NCBI RefSeq assembly: GCF_000382065.1
Contig: NZ_KB907498.1
Span: 921,585-985,584, forward strand
Reading direction: 5' to 3'
DNA length: 64,000 nt
Source: Stenotrophomonas hibiscicola ATCC 19867
GTDB taxonomy: Bacteria > Pseudomonadota > Gammaproteobacteria > Xanthomonadales > Xanthomonadaceae
In this document: positions 19,168 through 30,794 of the stretch, in pieces
Position numbering within the stretch: the first letter of the stretch is position 1
How the letters are laid out: every line of letters begins with the position of its first letter
Position numbers and translations under genes: made by a program
The notes under the pieces: model-generated
What the model was told of the DNA's origin: nothing
What the model saw: the letters and a program-made list of their open reading frames with translations, nothing else
Database searches by the model: none

Positions 19168-20190
19168 ATGAAGGCCCTGGTCAAGCGCGAAGCAGCCAAG
19201 GGCATCTGGCTGGAAGAAGTTCCGGTGCCGACCCCCGGCCCGAACGAGGTCCTGATCAAGCTGGAGAAGACCGCGATCTGCGGTACCGACCTGCACATCT
19301 ACCTGTGGGACGAGTGGAGCCAGCGCACCATCAAGCCGGGCCTGACCATCGGCCACGAATTCGTCGGCCGCGTCGCCGCGCTGGGCTCGGCAGTGACCGG
19401 CTATGAGATCGGCCAGCGCGTCTCGGCCGAAGGCCACATCGTCTGCGGTCATTGCCGCAACTGCCGGGGCGGCCGCCCGCACCTGTGTCCGAACACCGTC
19501 GGCATCGGCGTCAACGTCAACGGCGCGTTCGCCGAATACATGGTGATGCCGGCCAGCAACCTGTGGCCGATCCCGGACCAGATTCCGTCGGAGCTGGCCG
19601 CGTTCTTCGATCCTTACGGCAACGCCGCGCACTGTGCGCTGGAATTCGATGTGATCGGGGAGGACGTGCTGATCACCGGTGCCGGCCCGATCGGCATCAT
19701 CGCCGCCGGCATCTGCAAGCACATCGGCGCGCGTAACGTAGTGGTGACCGACGTCAACGACTTCCGCCTGAAGCTGGCCGCCGACATGGGCGCTACCCGC
19801 GTGGTCAACGTGGCCAACCAGTCGCTGAAGGACGTGATGAAGGAACTGCACATGGAAGGCTTCGACGTGGGCCTGGAAATGAGCGGCAACCCGCGCGCTT
19901 TCAATGACATGCTCGACTGCATGTACCACGGCGGCAAGATCGCCATGCTCGGCATCATGCCCAAGGGCGCCGGCTGCGACTGGGACAAGATCATCTTCAA
20001 GGGCCTGACCGTGCAGGGCATCTACGGCCGCAAGATGTACGAGACCTGGTACAAGATGACCCAGCTGGTGCTGTCCGGCTTCCCGCTCGGCAAGGTGATG
20101 ACCCACCAGCTGCCGATTGACGATTTCCAGAAGGGCTTCGACCTGATGGAAGAAGGCAAGGCCGGCAAAGTGGTATTGAGCTGGAACTGA
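19168..20190 (+). CDS. tdh: L-threonine 3-dehydrogenase Tdh
   Basis: A 340-residue cytosolic zinc dehydrogenase that oxidises threonine to 2-amino-3-ketobutyrate with NAD+. Visible are the catalytic zinc site ([16 protein letters not shown]), the four-Cys structural zinc loop ([15 protein letters not shown]) and the nucleotide fold [10 protein letters not shown]. The ATG at 19168 gives the exact family length of 340; in-frame ATGs at 19153 and 19138 are possible but have no better ribosome site. Its product is the substrate of Kbl, encoded 1 kb downstream beyond a reversed gene. Confidence 0.97.
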   Translation: MKALVKREAAKGIWLEEVPVPTPGPNEVLIKLEKTAICGTDLHIYLWDEWSQRTIKPGLTIGHEFVGRVAALGSAVTGYEIGQRVSAEGHIVCGHCRNCRGGRPHLCPNTVGIGVNVNGAFAEYMVMPASNLWPIPDQIPSELAAFFDPYGNAAHCALEFDVIGEDVLITGAGPIGIIAAGICKHIGARNVVVTDVNDFRLKLAADMGATRVVNVANQSLKDVMKELHMEGFDVGLEMSGNPRAFNDMLDCMYHGGKIAMLGIMPKGAGCDWDKIIFKGLTVQGIYGRKMYETWYKMTQLVLSGFPLGKVMTHQLPIDDFQKGFDLMEEGKAGKVVLSWN

Positions 20191-20201
20191 TCCGCCCCAC
20201 G

Positions 20202-20224
20202 GTAGCGCCGGGCCATGCCCGGCG
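20202..20224 (+). repeat. SMAG palindrome (GTAGCGCCGGG type)
   Basis: GTAGCGCCGGGCCATGCCC-type palindrome 12 bases after the tdh stop codon. Confidence 0.88.
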
Positions 20225-20235
20225 TCACCGGAATG

Positions 20236-20262
20236 AAAAAGGCGCCCGATGGGCGCCTTTTT
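20236..20262. terminator. Bidirectional terminator between tdh and torF-like gene
   Basis: GGCGCCC-GAT-GGGCGCC stem with A-run before and T-run after, so it can stop transcription of both convergent genes. Confidence 0.9.
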
Positions 20263-20269
20263 CCAATGC

Positions 20270-20293
20270 GTGCCAGGCAAGCTTGGCACCTAC
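20270..20293 (-). repeat. SMAG-like palindrome (GTAGGTGCC type)
   Basis: On the minus strand GTAGGTGCCAAGC faces GCCTGGCAC, a GTAG-headed imperfect palindrome. Confidence 0.65.
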
Positions 20294-20309
20294 CGTAACG
20301 CCTGCGGCG

Positions 20310-21005
20310 TTACTTGCCGACGGCCACGCTCAGCATCACCCGGCTGTGGGCCAGCTTGCCGGAGTTGTCGCGGCCGTTGCCGTCGGTGCCGTAGTAGCCG
20401 AGGCCGACGTTGAACAGGCCGAACTGGCGTTCGACGCCGACGTTCCAGTCGGTATAGTCCTTGGCGATGCCGTCCTCGAAGGTGCTGCGGCCGACGTTGG
20501 CATTCAGGGTGAAGTCTTTCGGCAGGCCCCAGCTGCCGCCCAGGCCGAAGTACCAGCCATCGGTGCTGCTGTTCCAGACATCGTTGGTGTAGGCCACCGT
20601 CAGCTTGTAGGTCTCATCCAGCGTGGTGGTGGTGATCAGCTCGTTGTAGTTCAGCTCGCTGGCACCGAGGTAGGTGTAGCGGTTCAGCAGGGCGTCGAAA
20701 TTGACGCGGGGCGTGACGTCAACGCCATAGCCGATCTGGTAGTCGACCTCGGTGCTCGGGTCGCCCGGACCGAAGTCGACGCCCGAACCCCAGACACCGG
20801 CATACAGGCCGACCGGCGAGGTGTAGGTGAACCCCGCCTGCAGGGTCGGCTTTTCGTCGGTCTGTGAGACACCACGGAACAGGTAATCGGAAACGGCGGT
20901 GACGTCCCAGCTGTACGGCGATTCGTCTTCCTGGGCACTGGCGGTGAACGGGGCGGCCATGGACAGGGCAGCGGCAATGGCGAGGCAGGCACGGGCGTGC
21001 TTCAT
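20310..21005 (-). CDS. TorF-family putative porin (Gcw_chp)
   Basis: A 231-residue exported protein of the TorF/Gcw_chp putative porin family. The signal peptide is MKHARACLAIAAALSMAAPFTASA. The mature protein starts with the family hallmark YSWDVTAVSDYLFRGVSQT and continues in alternating beta strands with many Tyr/Gly, as in an outer-membrane barrel. Substrate unknown. It is transcribed against tdh and diverges from kbl, splitting the usual tdh-kbl pair. Confidence 0.88.
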   Translation of the reverse strand: MKHARACLAIAAALSMAAPFTASAQEDESPYSWDVTAVSDYLFRGVSQTDEKPTLQAGFTYTSPVGLYAGVWGSGVDFGPGDPSTEVDYQIGYGVDVTPRVNFDALLNRYTYLGASELNYNELITTTTLDETYKLTVAYTNDVWNSSTDGWYFGLGGSWGLPKDFTLNANVGRSTFEDGIAKDYTDWNVGVERQFGLFNVGLGYYGTDGNGRDNSGKLAHSRVMLSVAVGK

Positions 21006-21205
21006 GAGCGTCTCCGGTGGGGGCGGTGGCGTGGCGCGGAAGGCGGGGCGGCCGGAGCGGGACAGCGCCGGTTCACGAATTTTTAACCCGTTTGCTATTG
21101 CGATGCAACATGTGACCGCTGTGGTGACGCCGCAACTGCGCCGGTTGGCAAGCGGCGATGCCCGGTAGAATCAGCGGTTTCCCCGCTCAGAACCGTGCCC
21201 ACGCC

Positions 21206-22414
21206 ATGACCGACCCCTCCTCCGCCCTGACCCGCCACTACGCCGAGGAACTGGACGCCATCCGCGCCCAGGGCCTGTTCAAGTCCGAGCGGATCATCAC
21301 CAGCCCGCAGTCGGCCGAGATCACCCTCGACGACGGCCGCACGGTGCTGAATTTCTGTGCCAACAACTATCTGGGCCTGGCCGACCACCCGGACCTGATC
21401 CAGGCCGCCAAGGACGCGCTGGACAGCCACGGCTTCGGCATGGCGTCGGTGCGCTTCATCTGCGGCACCCAGGACCTGCACAAGCAGCTGGAGAAGCAGA
21501 TCGCCGATTTCTTCGGCAAGCAGGACACCATCCTTTACGCGGCCTGCTTCGATGCCAATGGCGGCCTGTTCGAGCCACTGCTTGGCGAGAATGACGCGAT
21601 CATTTCCGACGCACTGAACCATGCGTCGATCATCGACGGCGTGCGCCTGTGCAAGGCCAAGCGTTTCCGCTACGCCAACTGCGACATGGCCGACCTGGAA
21701 GCCCAGCTGCAGGCCGCCGATGCCGCCGGCTGCAAGACCAAGCTGATCACCACCGACGGCGTGTTCTCGATGGACGGCTTCATCGCGCCGCTGGACGAGA
21801 TCACTGCGCTGGCGAAGAAGTACAACGCGCTGGTGCACATCGACGAATGCCACGCCACCGGTTTCCTTGGCGCCACCGGCCGCGGTTCGGCCGAGGTCAA
21901 GGGCGTGCTGGAGAAGATCGACATCATCACCGGCACCCTGGGCAAGGCCATGGGTGGCGCACTTGGCGGCTTCACCTGCGCCAGCGCCGAAGTGATCGAA
22001 CTGCTGCGCCAGCGCTCGCGCCCGTACCTGTTCTCCAACTCGCTGCCGCCGCACGTGGTGGCCGCAGGCATCAAGGCATTCGAAATGCTGGCCGCCGCCG
22101 ACGACCTGCGCAGCACGCTGGCCGAGAACACCGCCTACTTCCGCGAAAAAATGACCGCGGCCGGTTTCGACGTGAAGCCGGGCGTACATCCGATCAGCCC
22201 GGTGATGCTGTACGACGCGCCGCTGGCACAGAAGTTCGCCGAGCGCCTGCTCGAAGAAGGCATCTACGCGATCGGTTTCTTCTTCCCGGTGGTACCCAAG
22301 GGCCAGGCGCGCATCCGCACCCAGATCAGCGCCGCGCACAGCCGCGAGCATCTGGACCGCGCGATCGATGCATTCACGCGCATCGGCGTCGAACTGGGCA
22401 TGGTCAAGGGCTGA
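21206..22414 (+). CDS. kbl: Glycine C-acetyltransferase Kbl (2-amino-3-ketobutyrate CoA ligase)
   Basis: A 402-residue PLP enzyme that cleaves 2-amino-3-ketobutyrate with CoA to glycine and acetyl-CoA, completing the Tdh pathway. It shows [14 protein letters not shown] near the N-terminus, the [12 protein letters not shown] segment (PLP-ring Asp) and the lysine region [14 protein letters not shown]. The ATG at 21206 gives the family length. The intergenic region shared with the divergent torF-like gene (21006-21205) should hold both promoters. Confidence 0.97.
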   Translation: MTDPSSALTRHYAEELDAIRAQGLFKSERIITSPQSAEITLDDGRTVLNFCANNYLGLADHPDLIQAAKDALDSHGFGMASVRFICGTQDLHKQLEKQIADFFGKQDTILYAACFDANGGLFEPLLGENDAIISDALNHASIIDGVRLCKAKRFRYANCDMADLEAQLQAADAAGCKTKLITTDGVFSMDGFIAPLDEITALAKKYNALVHIDECHATGFLGATGRGSAEVKGVLEKIDIITGTLGKAMGGALGGFTCASAEVIELLRQRSRPYLFSNSLPPHVVAAGIKAFEMLAAADDLRSTLAENTAYFREKMTAAGFDVKPGVHPISPVMLYDAPLAQKFAERLLEEGIYAIGFFFPVVPKGQARIRTQISAAHSREHLDRAIDAFTRIGVELGMVKG

Positions 22415-22439
22415 CCGCACCGGGGTCGGATCCCCTGGG

Positions 22440-22511
22440 GTAGCGCCGGGCCATGCCCGGCGATTTCCCGAAAGCCGCGCCATGCGCTCGCCGGGCACGG
22501 CCCGGCGCTAC
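22440..22511. repeat. SMAG palindrome pair (inverted)
   Basis: Two GTAGCGCCGGG-type palindromes in opposite orientation (22440-22462 and 22489-22511) between convergent kbl and the small lipoprotein gene. Confidence 0.9.
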
Positions 22512-22532
22512 CGAAATGACGCGCGACGCGCG

Positions 22533-22868
22533 TCACTTCTTTTTCTTCTTGCCCTTCGGCTCGTCCTTGCTGGCCACCACCACCGGCTTGGCGGCGGCAT
22601 CCTGGCCATTGCCCTTGGCTACGCGGATACCGTTGGCCTTCATCCAGGCATCGAACTCATCGGCGGTCATCTTCTTGTCGCCGTTGCTCATCAGGAAGCG
22701 GTAACTGCCGCGACCATCCAGCTCCGGGGTCTTCACTTCCACCACCGGGGTCTCGGCCGGCGTTTCCGCCTTGGCCACCTTCTTGTGGCCACCACAGGCG
22801 CTCAGCAGCACCATCGGCAGAAGCAGGCCTGCGCAGCGCAGGGTTTGATTGAGGGTCAGGTGGTACAT
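22533..22868 (-). CDS. Small putative lipoprotein with EFDAWMK motif
   Basis: A 111-residue exported protein. ATG at 22868 follows CGGAG. The N-terminus is a signal peptide with a lipobox (VLLSAC), so it is probably lipid-anchored. The C-terminal half contains YRFLMSNGDKKMTADEFDAW followed by a lysine-rich tail. The same motif occurs in the protein encoded at 23783-24298, on the other side of the pseudouridine synthase gene. Function unknown. Confidence 0.8.
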   Translation of the reverse strand: MYHLTLNQTLRCAGLLLPMVLLSACGGHKKVAKAETPAETPVVEVKTPELDGRGSYRFLMSNGDKKMTADEFDAWMKANGIRVAKGNGQDAAAKPVVVASKDEPKGKKKKK

Positions 22869-22952
22869 GGCAGGCTCCGTTCGGGATATTCGACAGCCAG
22901 GCGCCCCCTACGCCTGGAACGGCGGCCGGCAAACGCCGGCCACGGGCGATGA

Positions 22953-23762
22953 TCAGCCCGGTGCAGCGGCCCCCAGCCGCTGCTGGTCGCTGACCTGCAG
23001 GACCCGCCACTGGCCCTTGCCGAGATCGCCGAGCTGCAGCCCGCCGATCGCGACCCGGACCAGGCGCAGCACCTGCAGGTCGAAGGCCGCCAACAGGCGG
23101 CGGATATGGCGATTGCGGCCCTCGTCGAGGACCACCTCCAGCCATGCGGTCTTGTCGCCACTGCGCAGTACGCGCACGGCACGGGCGGCGAGGAACTCGC
23201 CTTCGTCCTCCACGCCGGCCCGCAGTGCCGCCAGCGTGGCGTCATCGGGCAGGCCATCAACCTGCACGTGGTAGGTCTTGTCCGGCCCGGTCTGCGGGTC
23301 GGTCAGGCGCGCCGCCCACTGCGGATCGTTGCTGAACAGCAACAGCCCTTCACTGGCCTTGTCCAGGCGCCCGACCGGCGCGATCCACGGCAGCCCCGCG
23401 CCATCGAAACAGCGGTAGACGGTGTCGCGGCCGCGCTCGTCCTGCGCGGTGGTCACTACCCCGCGCGGTTTGTTGAGCATCAGGTACAGGCGCTGTGGCG
23501 CGCCCATGGGCTGGCCATCGACCTCGATCGGCGGCACCGGCTGGCCAATCGGAAATTCCGGGTCGCGCACGATCCGGCCGGACACGCGTACGCGGCCTTC
23601 GGCAATCCAGCGCGCGGCCTCGCTGCGCGAGCACACGCCGGCCTTGGACAGTACACGCGCCAGGCCATGGCGGACACCGGCGGAAGCGGCAGCGGAAGTC
23701 GCACGCCCACGCGGTGCGTGGGAGCGGGCAGCGGGGGCAGCAGGTGGGCGGCGCGTGCGCAA
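22953..23762 (-). CDS. RsuA/RluB-family pseudouridine synthase
   Basis: A 269-residue cytosolic rRNA-modifying enzyme. An N-terminal S4 RNA-binding domain (LARVLSKAGVCSRSEAARWI) precedes the catalytic domain with YLMLNKPRGVVTT and the aspartate motif VGRLDKASEGLLLFSND, then GRNRHIRRLL. It belongs to the RsuA/RluB/RluE/RluF group; which uridine it modifies cannot be told. The start is a TTG preceded by GGGGAG at good spacing. It sits between two paralogous small exported-protein genes on the same strand. Confidence 0.92.
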   Translation of the reverse strand: MRTRRPPAAPAARSHAPRGRATSAAASAGVRHGLARVLSKAGVCSRSEAARWIAEGRVRVSGRIVRDPEFPIGQPVPPIEVDGQPMGAPQRLYLMLNKPRGVVTTAQDERGRDTVYRCFDGAGLPWIAPVGRLDKASEGLLLFSNDPQWAARLTDPQTGPDKTYHVQVDGLPDDATLAALRAGVEDEGEFLAARAVRVLRSGDKTAWLEVVLDEGRNRHIRRLLAAFDLQVLRLVRVAIGGLQLGDLGKGQWRVLQVSDQQRLGAAAPG

Positions 23763-23782
23763 GCCTCTGCTCCCCGCGGTGC

Positions 23783-24298
23783 TTATTTCTTGTCGACCGG
23801 CTTGGTCTCAGCCGGTGCTTCAGCCGCCGCCGGCGTGGCGGCCGGGGCCGGACGCGCCTTGACCACGCGCACACCGCGCGCCTTCATCCAGGCGTCGAAC
23901 TCTTCGGCGGTCATGCGCTTGCCGTTCTGGCTCATGTCGAAGCGCCAGGGCGTGTTGTCGAATTCGGTCTGCGGCTTGTAGGCCGCCGGATCGTTCGGCT
24001 TCACCGCCGGTGCGCTAGGGATGGCCTTGGCGATGTTCTGGCAGCCGTCGATGCGCAGGCGCTGCAGCACCTGGTCCAGCGACTGCGACGGATCGTAGTT
24101 GCTGCTCAGCACACCGGCCGGCATGCCCAGCTGGTTGCCACGGATGTACAGCTCGTCGGCAACCGGCGCGATGGTCGTGGCCGGCAACGGCAGCGGCGAG
24201 GCGCTGGTGTTGACCGAGCAATCGACCGCAGCGTGGGCGGCGGGAACCAGGGCCAGCGCCAGGAAGGCGGCCGATGCAGAGCGCAGCATGAGGGGCAT
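23783..24298 (-). CDS. Exported hypothetical protein with EFDAWMK motif
   Basis: A 171-residue protein with a signal peptide (MLRSASAAFLALALVPAAHA; ATGs at 24298 and 24289 both possible). The mature N-terminal part includes two Cys (DCSVN and DGCQN), possibly a disulfide. The C-terminus carries WRFDMSQNGKRMTAEEFDAW, strongly resembling the lipoprotein at 22533-22868, then an Ala/Pro/Lys tail. I do not recognise the family. It is 20 bases upstream of the pseudouridine synthase start and probably co-transcribed with it. Confidence 0.78.
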   Translation of the reverse strand: MPLMLRSASAAFLALALVPAAHAAVDCSVNTSASPLPLPATTIAPVADELYIRGNQLGMPAGVLSSNYDPSQSLDQVLQRLRIDGCQNIAKAIPSAPAVKPNDPAAYKPQTEFDNTPWRFDMSQNGKRMTAEEFDAWMKARGVRVVKARPAPAATPAAAEAPAETKPVDKK

Positions 24299-24458
24299 CC
24301 AGGAAAGGAAGGGACGCGGCGAGTTTAGCAATGCCGCGACAGCTTTCAAGCGCCACTTTCAATGAATACGGCAACTCATTGGTTTTAAGGATAAAAACCC
24401 GACGAACGGTTACTTGCAGACCACCAGATGCCTGGATTGAGTGCCGCAGAAACAACAA

Positions 24459-24478
24459 GACCCGGCCGAAGCCGGGTC
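24459..24478 (-). terminator. Terminator hairpin after OmpA-family gene
   Basis: GACCCGGC-CGAA-GCCGGGTC stem-loop 30 bases after the OmpA-family stop codon, with a short T stretch on the minus strand. Confidence 0.8.
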
Positions 24479-24509
24479 CTGCTGTGTCCTACTGGCAGAG
24501 CGTCAGAAC

Positions 24510-25601
24510 TTAGTTCTGGACGTTCAGCTCGGTACGACGGTTCTTGGCGCGACCTTCCGGGTTGTCCGAACCATCCGGGTTGGTGTTCGGAGCAATCGGA
24601 CGGCTCTCGCCGTAGCCGATCGGGCCGACCAGGCGACCGGCGTCAACGCCGTTCTTGGTCAGGTAGTTGTACACGGCGGTGGCGCGACGCTCCGACAGCT
24701 TCTGGTTGTAAGCGTCGGTACCCTTCGAGTCGGTGTGACCGGCAACTTCAACGCGCAGATCCGGGTAACGCTTCAGGATCTCGGTGGCTTCGCTCAGGAT
24801 CGCCACGGCGTCCGGACGCAGGTTCGACTTGTCGAAGTCGAAGTTGACGCCCTTCAGGTCGATGGAGACCGGCACCGGGCAACCGTCCGGACCGATGGTC
24901 TGACCCGGCTGCGAGTTCGGGCACTTGTCGTCGCAGTTGTTGACGCCGTCACCGTCGTCGTCCAGATCGGCGCAGCTCGGGGCAACCGGAGCCGGAGCCG
25001 GAGCAGCCGCGACCGGAGCCGGGCCCAGCGGGATCACGACGCCGACCGAAGCCAGCACGTCACCGAACCAGTCTTCGTTCGGAGCGGCAACGCTCTGGTC
25101 GTCGAAGTCAGCGCGGTAAGCCACTTCGGCGCGGACAGCAACGCGCTTTTCGAAGGTGGTCTGCAGGCCGACGCCCAGCTTGGCGGCAACGTTGCCGTCC
25201 TTACGCTGGCGCGGACCGTTGGCATTCAGCGCCGGGTACTCTTCTTCCGACTTCTGGTAGCCCAGGCCACCGACGATGTACGGGTTCCAGCCGCGGCCTT
25301 CCTTGATGAAGTGGCGACGCAGGTCCAGCGAGACGCCGTACTGCGACCAGTTCAGGTCCTTGTTCGAATCGAAGTTCGGGTTCTGATAGTTCAGCTCACC
25401 GTCCAGCGACCAGTTCGGGCTGATGAACTTGCCCAGGCCCAGGGTCACGAACGGAGCATCATTGGTCAGACGGTCGCTGTCCTGGAAGTTGAAGCCGGCC
25501 GAACCGGTCAGGTACCAGCGGTCATCGAACTCCTGCGCCGAAGCTGCCTGGGCGAAAGCCAGGCCGCCCAGCAGCGCGGCAGTAAGGATCTTCTTGTTCA
25601 T
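24510..25601 (-). CDS. OmpA-family outer membrane protein
   Basis: A 363-residue major outer-membrane protein. A signal peptide (MNKKILTAALLGGLAFAQAASA) leads into an eight-stranded-barrel-like N-domain opening with RWYLTGSAGFNFQDS. A proline/alanine hinge and a thrombospondin type 3-like calcium motif (DLDDDGDGVNNCDDKCP) follow. The C-terminal OmpA peptidoglycan-binding domain has VNFDFDKSNLRPDA and EVAGHTDSKGTDAYNQKLSE, then NRRTE. It anchors the outer membrane to peptidoglycan. The 325-base upstream gap shared with a divergent gene should hold its promoter. Confidence 0.95.
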   Translation of the reverse strand: MNKKILTAALLGGLAFAQAASAQEFDDRWYLTGSAGFNFQDSDRLTNDAPFVTLGLGKFISPNWSLDGELNYQNPNFDSNKDLNWSQYGVSLDLRRHFIKEGRGWNPYIVGGLGYQKSEEEYPALNANGPRQRKDGNVAAKLGVGLQTTFEKRVAVRAEVAYRADFDDQSVAAPNEDWFGDVLASVGVVIPLGPAPVAAAPAPAPVAPSCADLDDDGDGVNNCDDKCPNSQPGQTIGPDGCPVPVSIDLKGVNFDFDKSNLRPDAVAILSEATEILKRYPDLRVEVAGHTDSKGTDAYNQKLSERRATAVYNYLTKNGVDAGRLVGPIGYGESRPIAPNTNPDGSDNPEGRAKNRRTELNVQN

Positions 25602-25926
25602 TGAGTACAGCTCCTATTTCGGGGGTATGAAACCGGTAGAGGCATGGGCCAGCACAAGTGCGTCGATGTACGACAGCCGATTCAGCACGCCACCGCCGCG
25701 AACATTATGCTCAGGCGGGTGAAGGCCATGTTAACAGTCCCGTAACATGTGAAGTGTTGCGCCCGACCGTCCATCGGTCCGACGTTGAAACCCTATACAG
25801 GATGATGAAAATCCGCAAGACCCTCACGCTGCAAGGGTTTGACGGGGTTTAGGCGTTGGAAACGACACATTGCGCAGCGCGCTGCGATGAGCAGTTCAGC
25901 GTCTCTGCGAAAAGGTGAGGAACCTT
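25602..25926. promoter_or_regulatory. Divergent upstream region of the OmpA-family and oxidoreductase genes
   Basis: No gene is supported. The region contains an inverted repeat at 25727-25749 (CATGTTA ... TAACATG, 9-base spacer). Close by, on the minus strand at about 25710, is a CATAAT sequence that could be the -10 box of the OmpA-family gene. The palindrome would be a candidate operator. AGGTGAGG at 25912-25919 is the ribosome site of the oxidoreductase. Confidence 0.45.
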
Positions 25927-26979
25927 ATGATGGAAACCACGAACCCAGCCGGAGCCGTGATGAAAGCCGTCGCCCTGAGTCGTGAGTCCGCCCCCGCGCT
26001 GTGCGATATCCGCCTTCCTCCGCCGCTGCCTCCACGGGGGCGCGACCTGCTGGTGCGGGTCGAGGCGATTTCGGTCAACCCGGTCGACGGCAAGCAGCGT
26101 GCCAGCACGGATCCAGCCACGCTCCAGGCACCTCGCATCCTTGGCTGGGACGCGGCCGGCGTAGTGGAGGCGATCGGCGACGAGGCCAGCCTGTTCGCGT
26201 CCGGTGATGAGGTCTATTACGCCGGTGATGTCACCCGCCCGGGGTGCAACGCGCAGTACCAATGGGTGGACGAACGTCTGGTCGCGCGCAAACCCACCAC
26301 GCTGGATTTCGCCGAGGCCGCGGCACTGCCGCTGACCACGCTCACTGCCTGGGAACTGCTGTTCGAGCGCATGCCCCTGCGGCTGGATGATTGCCGCCAC
26401 GCCGGCCAGAACCTGCTGGTGATCGGCGGTGCGGGCGGCGTCGGCTCGATGGCGATCCAGCTGGCCCGCCATGCGGGTTTCGAGGTGATCGCCACTGCGT
26501 CGCGCGAAGCCTCGGCCGACTGGTGCCGGCAGATGGGTGCCCGGCACGTGATTGATCACCGGCAGCCGCTCCAGGCCCAGCTGCATGCGCTCGGCATCGA
26601 CGCGGTGCAGGTCGCACTCAACCTGGCCGACACCGACCAGTACTGGGATGAGCTGGGCCAGCTGCTGGCGCCGCAGGGACATGTCGGGCTGATTGTCGAG
26701 CCACGTGGCCCGCTGCGCATCGGCGATCCCTACAAGGCCAAGTGCATCGGCATCCACTGGGAATTCATGTTCGCGCGCTCGCGCTTTGCCACCGCCGACC
26801 GCATCGAACAGCACCGCATCCTCAGCCGCGCCGCCAGCATGATCGATGCTGGCCAGCTGCGCGGCACGCTCAGTGAGTCACTGGGCACGATCAATGCGGC
26901 AAATCTGGACATTGCGCATCAGCGCCTGGCCAGCGGACGCACGGTGGGCAAGCTGGCACTGGTGGGCTGGGACGACTGA
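25927..26979 (+). CDS. Zinc-type alcohol dehydrogenase-like / quinone oxidoreductase
   Basis: A 350-residue MDR-superfamily oxidoreductase. The N-terminal catalytic domain has VEAISVNPVDGKQR and ILGWDAAGVVEAIG, and the NAD(P) fold is LLVIGGAGGVGSMAIQLAR. Catalytic zinc ligands (Cys, GHE) are absent: the motif reads GWDAAG instead of GHE. It therefore belongs to the zinc-free quinone-reductase-like side of the family despite the usual name. The ATG at 25927 follows AGGTGAGG with 7-base spacing. Substrate unknown. Confidence 0.9.
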   Translation: MMETTNPAGAVMKAVALSRESAPALCDIRLPPPLPPRGRDLLVRVEAISVNPVDGKQRASTDPATLQAPRILGWDAAGVVEAIGDEASLFASGDEVYYAGDVTRPGCNAQYQWVDERLVARKPTTLDFAEAAALPLTTLTAWELLFERMPLRLDDCRHAGQNLLVIGGAGGVGSMAIQLARHAGFEVIATASREASADWCRQMGARHVIDHRQPLQAQLHALGIDAVQVALNLADTDQYWDELGQLLAPQGHVGLIVEPRGPLRIGDPYKAKCIGIHWEFMFARSRFATADRIEQHRILSRAASMIDAGQLRGTLSESLGTINAANLDIAHQRLASGRTVGKLALVGWDD

Positions 26980-26987
26980 AGCGTCAT

Positions 26988-27053
26988 GTAGAGCCGAGCC
27001 CATGCTCGGCTGGTGGTGCCAGGCAAAGCAGCCGAGCATGGGCTCGGCTCTAC
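26988..27053. repeat. SMAG palindrome pair (GTAGAGCCGAG type)
   Basis: GTAGAGCCGAGCCCATGCTC-type palindromes in opposite orientation (26988-27011 and 27030-27053), starting 8 bases after the oxidoreductase stop. Confidence 0.9.
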
Positions 27054-27227
27054 AGATTCCGCCTGTAGCGGCGGATTGGTCGGCATCTGTATCTATTGAA
27101 GTGACTGAATCGGGATTACGGTGGAAACAGATTCCTCTCCCCCGAGCCCACCCTGCCCACCGCCCTGCCCCTGCGCCTGCTGCAACTGATCACCGGCCTG
27201 TTCCTGTACGGCTTTGGTGCTTCGCTG

Positions 27228-29952
<2,725 letters not shown>

Positions 29953-29976
29953 TGAGCGCCTGAATGGGGGACGGAA

Positions 29977-29992
29977 TGTGATTTCCGTCACC
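29977..29992. promoter_or_regulatory. Candidate Clp/CRP-like binding site
   Basis: TGTGA-N6-TCACC matches the CRP-family consensus TGTGA-N6-TCACA at all but the last base. It lies 260 bases upstream of the cell-wall hydrolase gene and 25 bases after fadH. Xanthomonads use the CRP homologue Clp with this consensus; occupancy is unproven. Confidence 0.45.
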
Positions 29993-30107
29993 TCCGTCGA
30001 ACCTGAATGTCAAGCCGGGCGGTTCACGATGCGTTCGGCTATTCCCCCCTACCTTGCGCCATCTTTCCGCTCACCAGCCAGTTTCCGGTGAGCTGGCGTG
30101 GCCCCAC

Positions 30108-30123
30108 CGATCAGTACTGATCG
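30108..30123. repeat. 16-base perfect palindrome in hydrolase leader
   Basis: CGATCAGTACTGATCG is perfectly self-complementary. It is followed within 15 bases by a second GC-rich inverted repeat (GGGGCTGCCC / GGGCGGCCCC). It could be an operator or part of a leader structure; no T-run makes it a clear terminator. Confidence 0.5.
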
Positions 30124-30251
30124 ATTCTTTTTGGGGCTGCCCACGGGGCGGCCCCGATGGCCGCCTCCCCATGACGCCAAGTCGTACCCCGCCTCCTGTC
30201 GCCCCCGCGGCCGGAACCGGAAGGTGCGGCCCATACGGAGCAAGGAGTTAT

Positions 30252-30710
30252 ATGAAACTGGCCTGGATTCTCTGGCTGTCGCAGTTGTTGCCGCAGCCGG
30301 CCGCTGATTCACTGTGTCTGAGCACCACCGTTTACCTGGAAGCCCGCGACCAGACCCTGCGCGGCCAGCAGGCCGTCGCCGAGGTCGCCCTGCGTCGCCT
30401 TGACAGCGGCCTGTGGGGCGACTCGATGTGCCAGGTCGTCACCGCGCGCAAGCAGTTCGCACCGACCATCGTCTCCCCCGGCACCCAGCTGGGCAATGAC
30501 GCGGCGTGGAGCGAGGCGATGAACGTCGCTTTCGACGCCGAGCGCAACTGGGCGCTGCCGGCCGGCGAGCGCCGCGAGATCGTGCCCGGTGCCAGCCACT
30601 TCGCCGCGCTGTCCATCGCCAGCCCGAACTGGCGCAATGCCTATCAGGTGGCCACCATCGGCGATCACACCTTCTATAAGGTGCAGAACCTCAAGCCGCG
30701 GCAGTCGTAA
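30252..30710 (+). CDS. Cell wall hydrolase (SleB-like, Hydrolase_2)
   Basis: A 152-residue exported protein. ATG at 30252 follows AAGGAG. A short signal-like segment (MKLAWILWLSQLLPQPAA) precedes the hydrolase domain: LCLSTTVYLEARDQTLRGQQ includes the catalytic Glu of SleB/CwlJ-type lytic transglycosylase folds, then QFAPT and GASHFAA. It probably cleaves peptidoglycan in the periplasm. The long leader (29953-30251) carries a CRP-like site and palindromes, hinting at regulation. Confidence 0.85.
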   Translation: MKLAWILWLSQLLPQPAADSLCLSTTVYLEARDQTLRGQQAVAEVALRRLDSGLWGDSMCQVVTARKQFAPTIVSPGTQLGNDAAWSEAMNVAFDAERNWALPAGERREIVPGASHFAALSIASPNWRNAYQVATIGDHTFYKVQNLKPRQS

Positions 30711-30794
30711 CGATCCGTGCCGGCGGCAGCGTTGCCGCCTGCCGGCAGGCTCTGGGATAGTGGGCGTTTCCCGCCCGCATCACCTGGAGTTCCC

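Noticed and set aside
24441..25604. 387-codon open frame on the plus strand
   Set aside because: Antisense to the OmpA-family gene; apparent long valine/arginine-rich protein is a by-product of codon bias.
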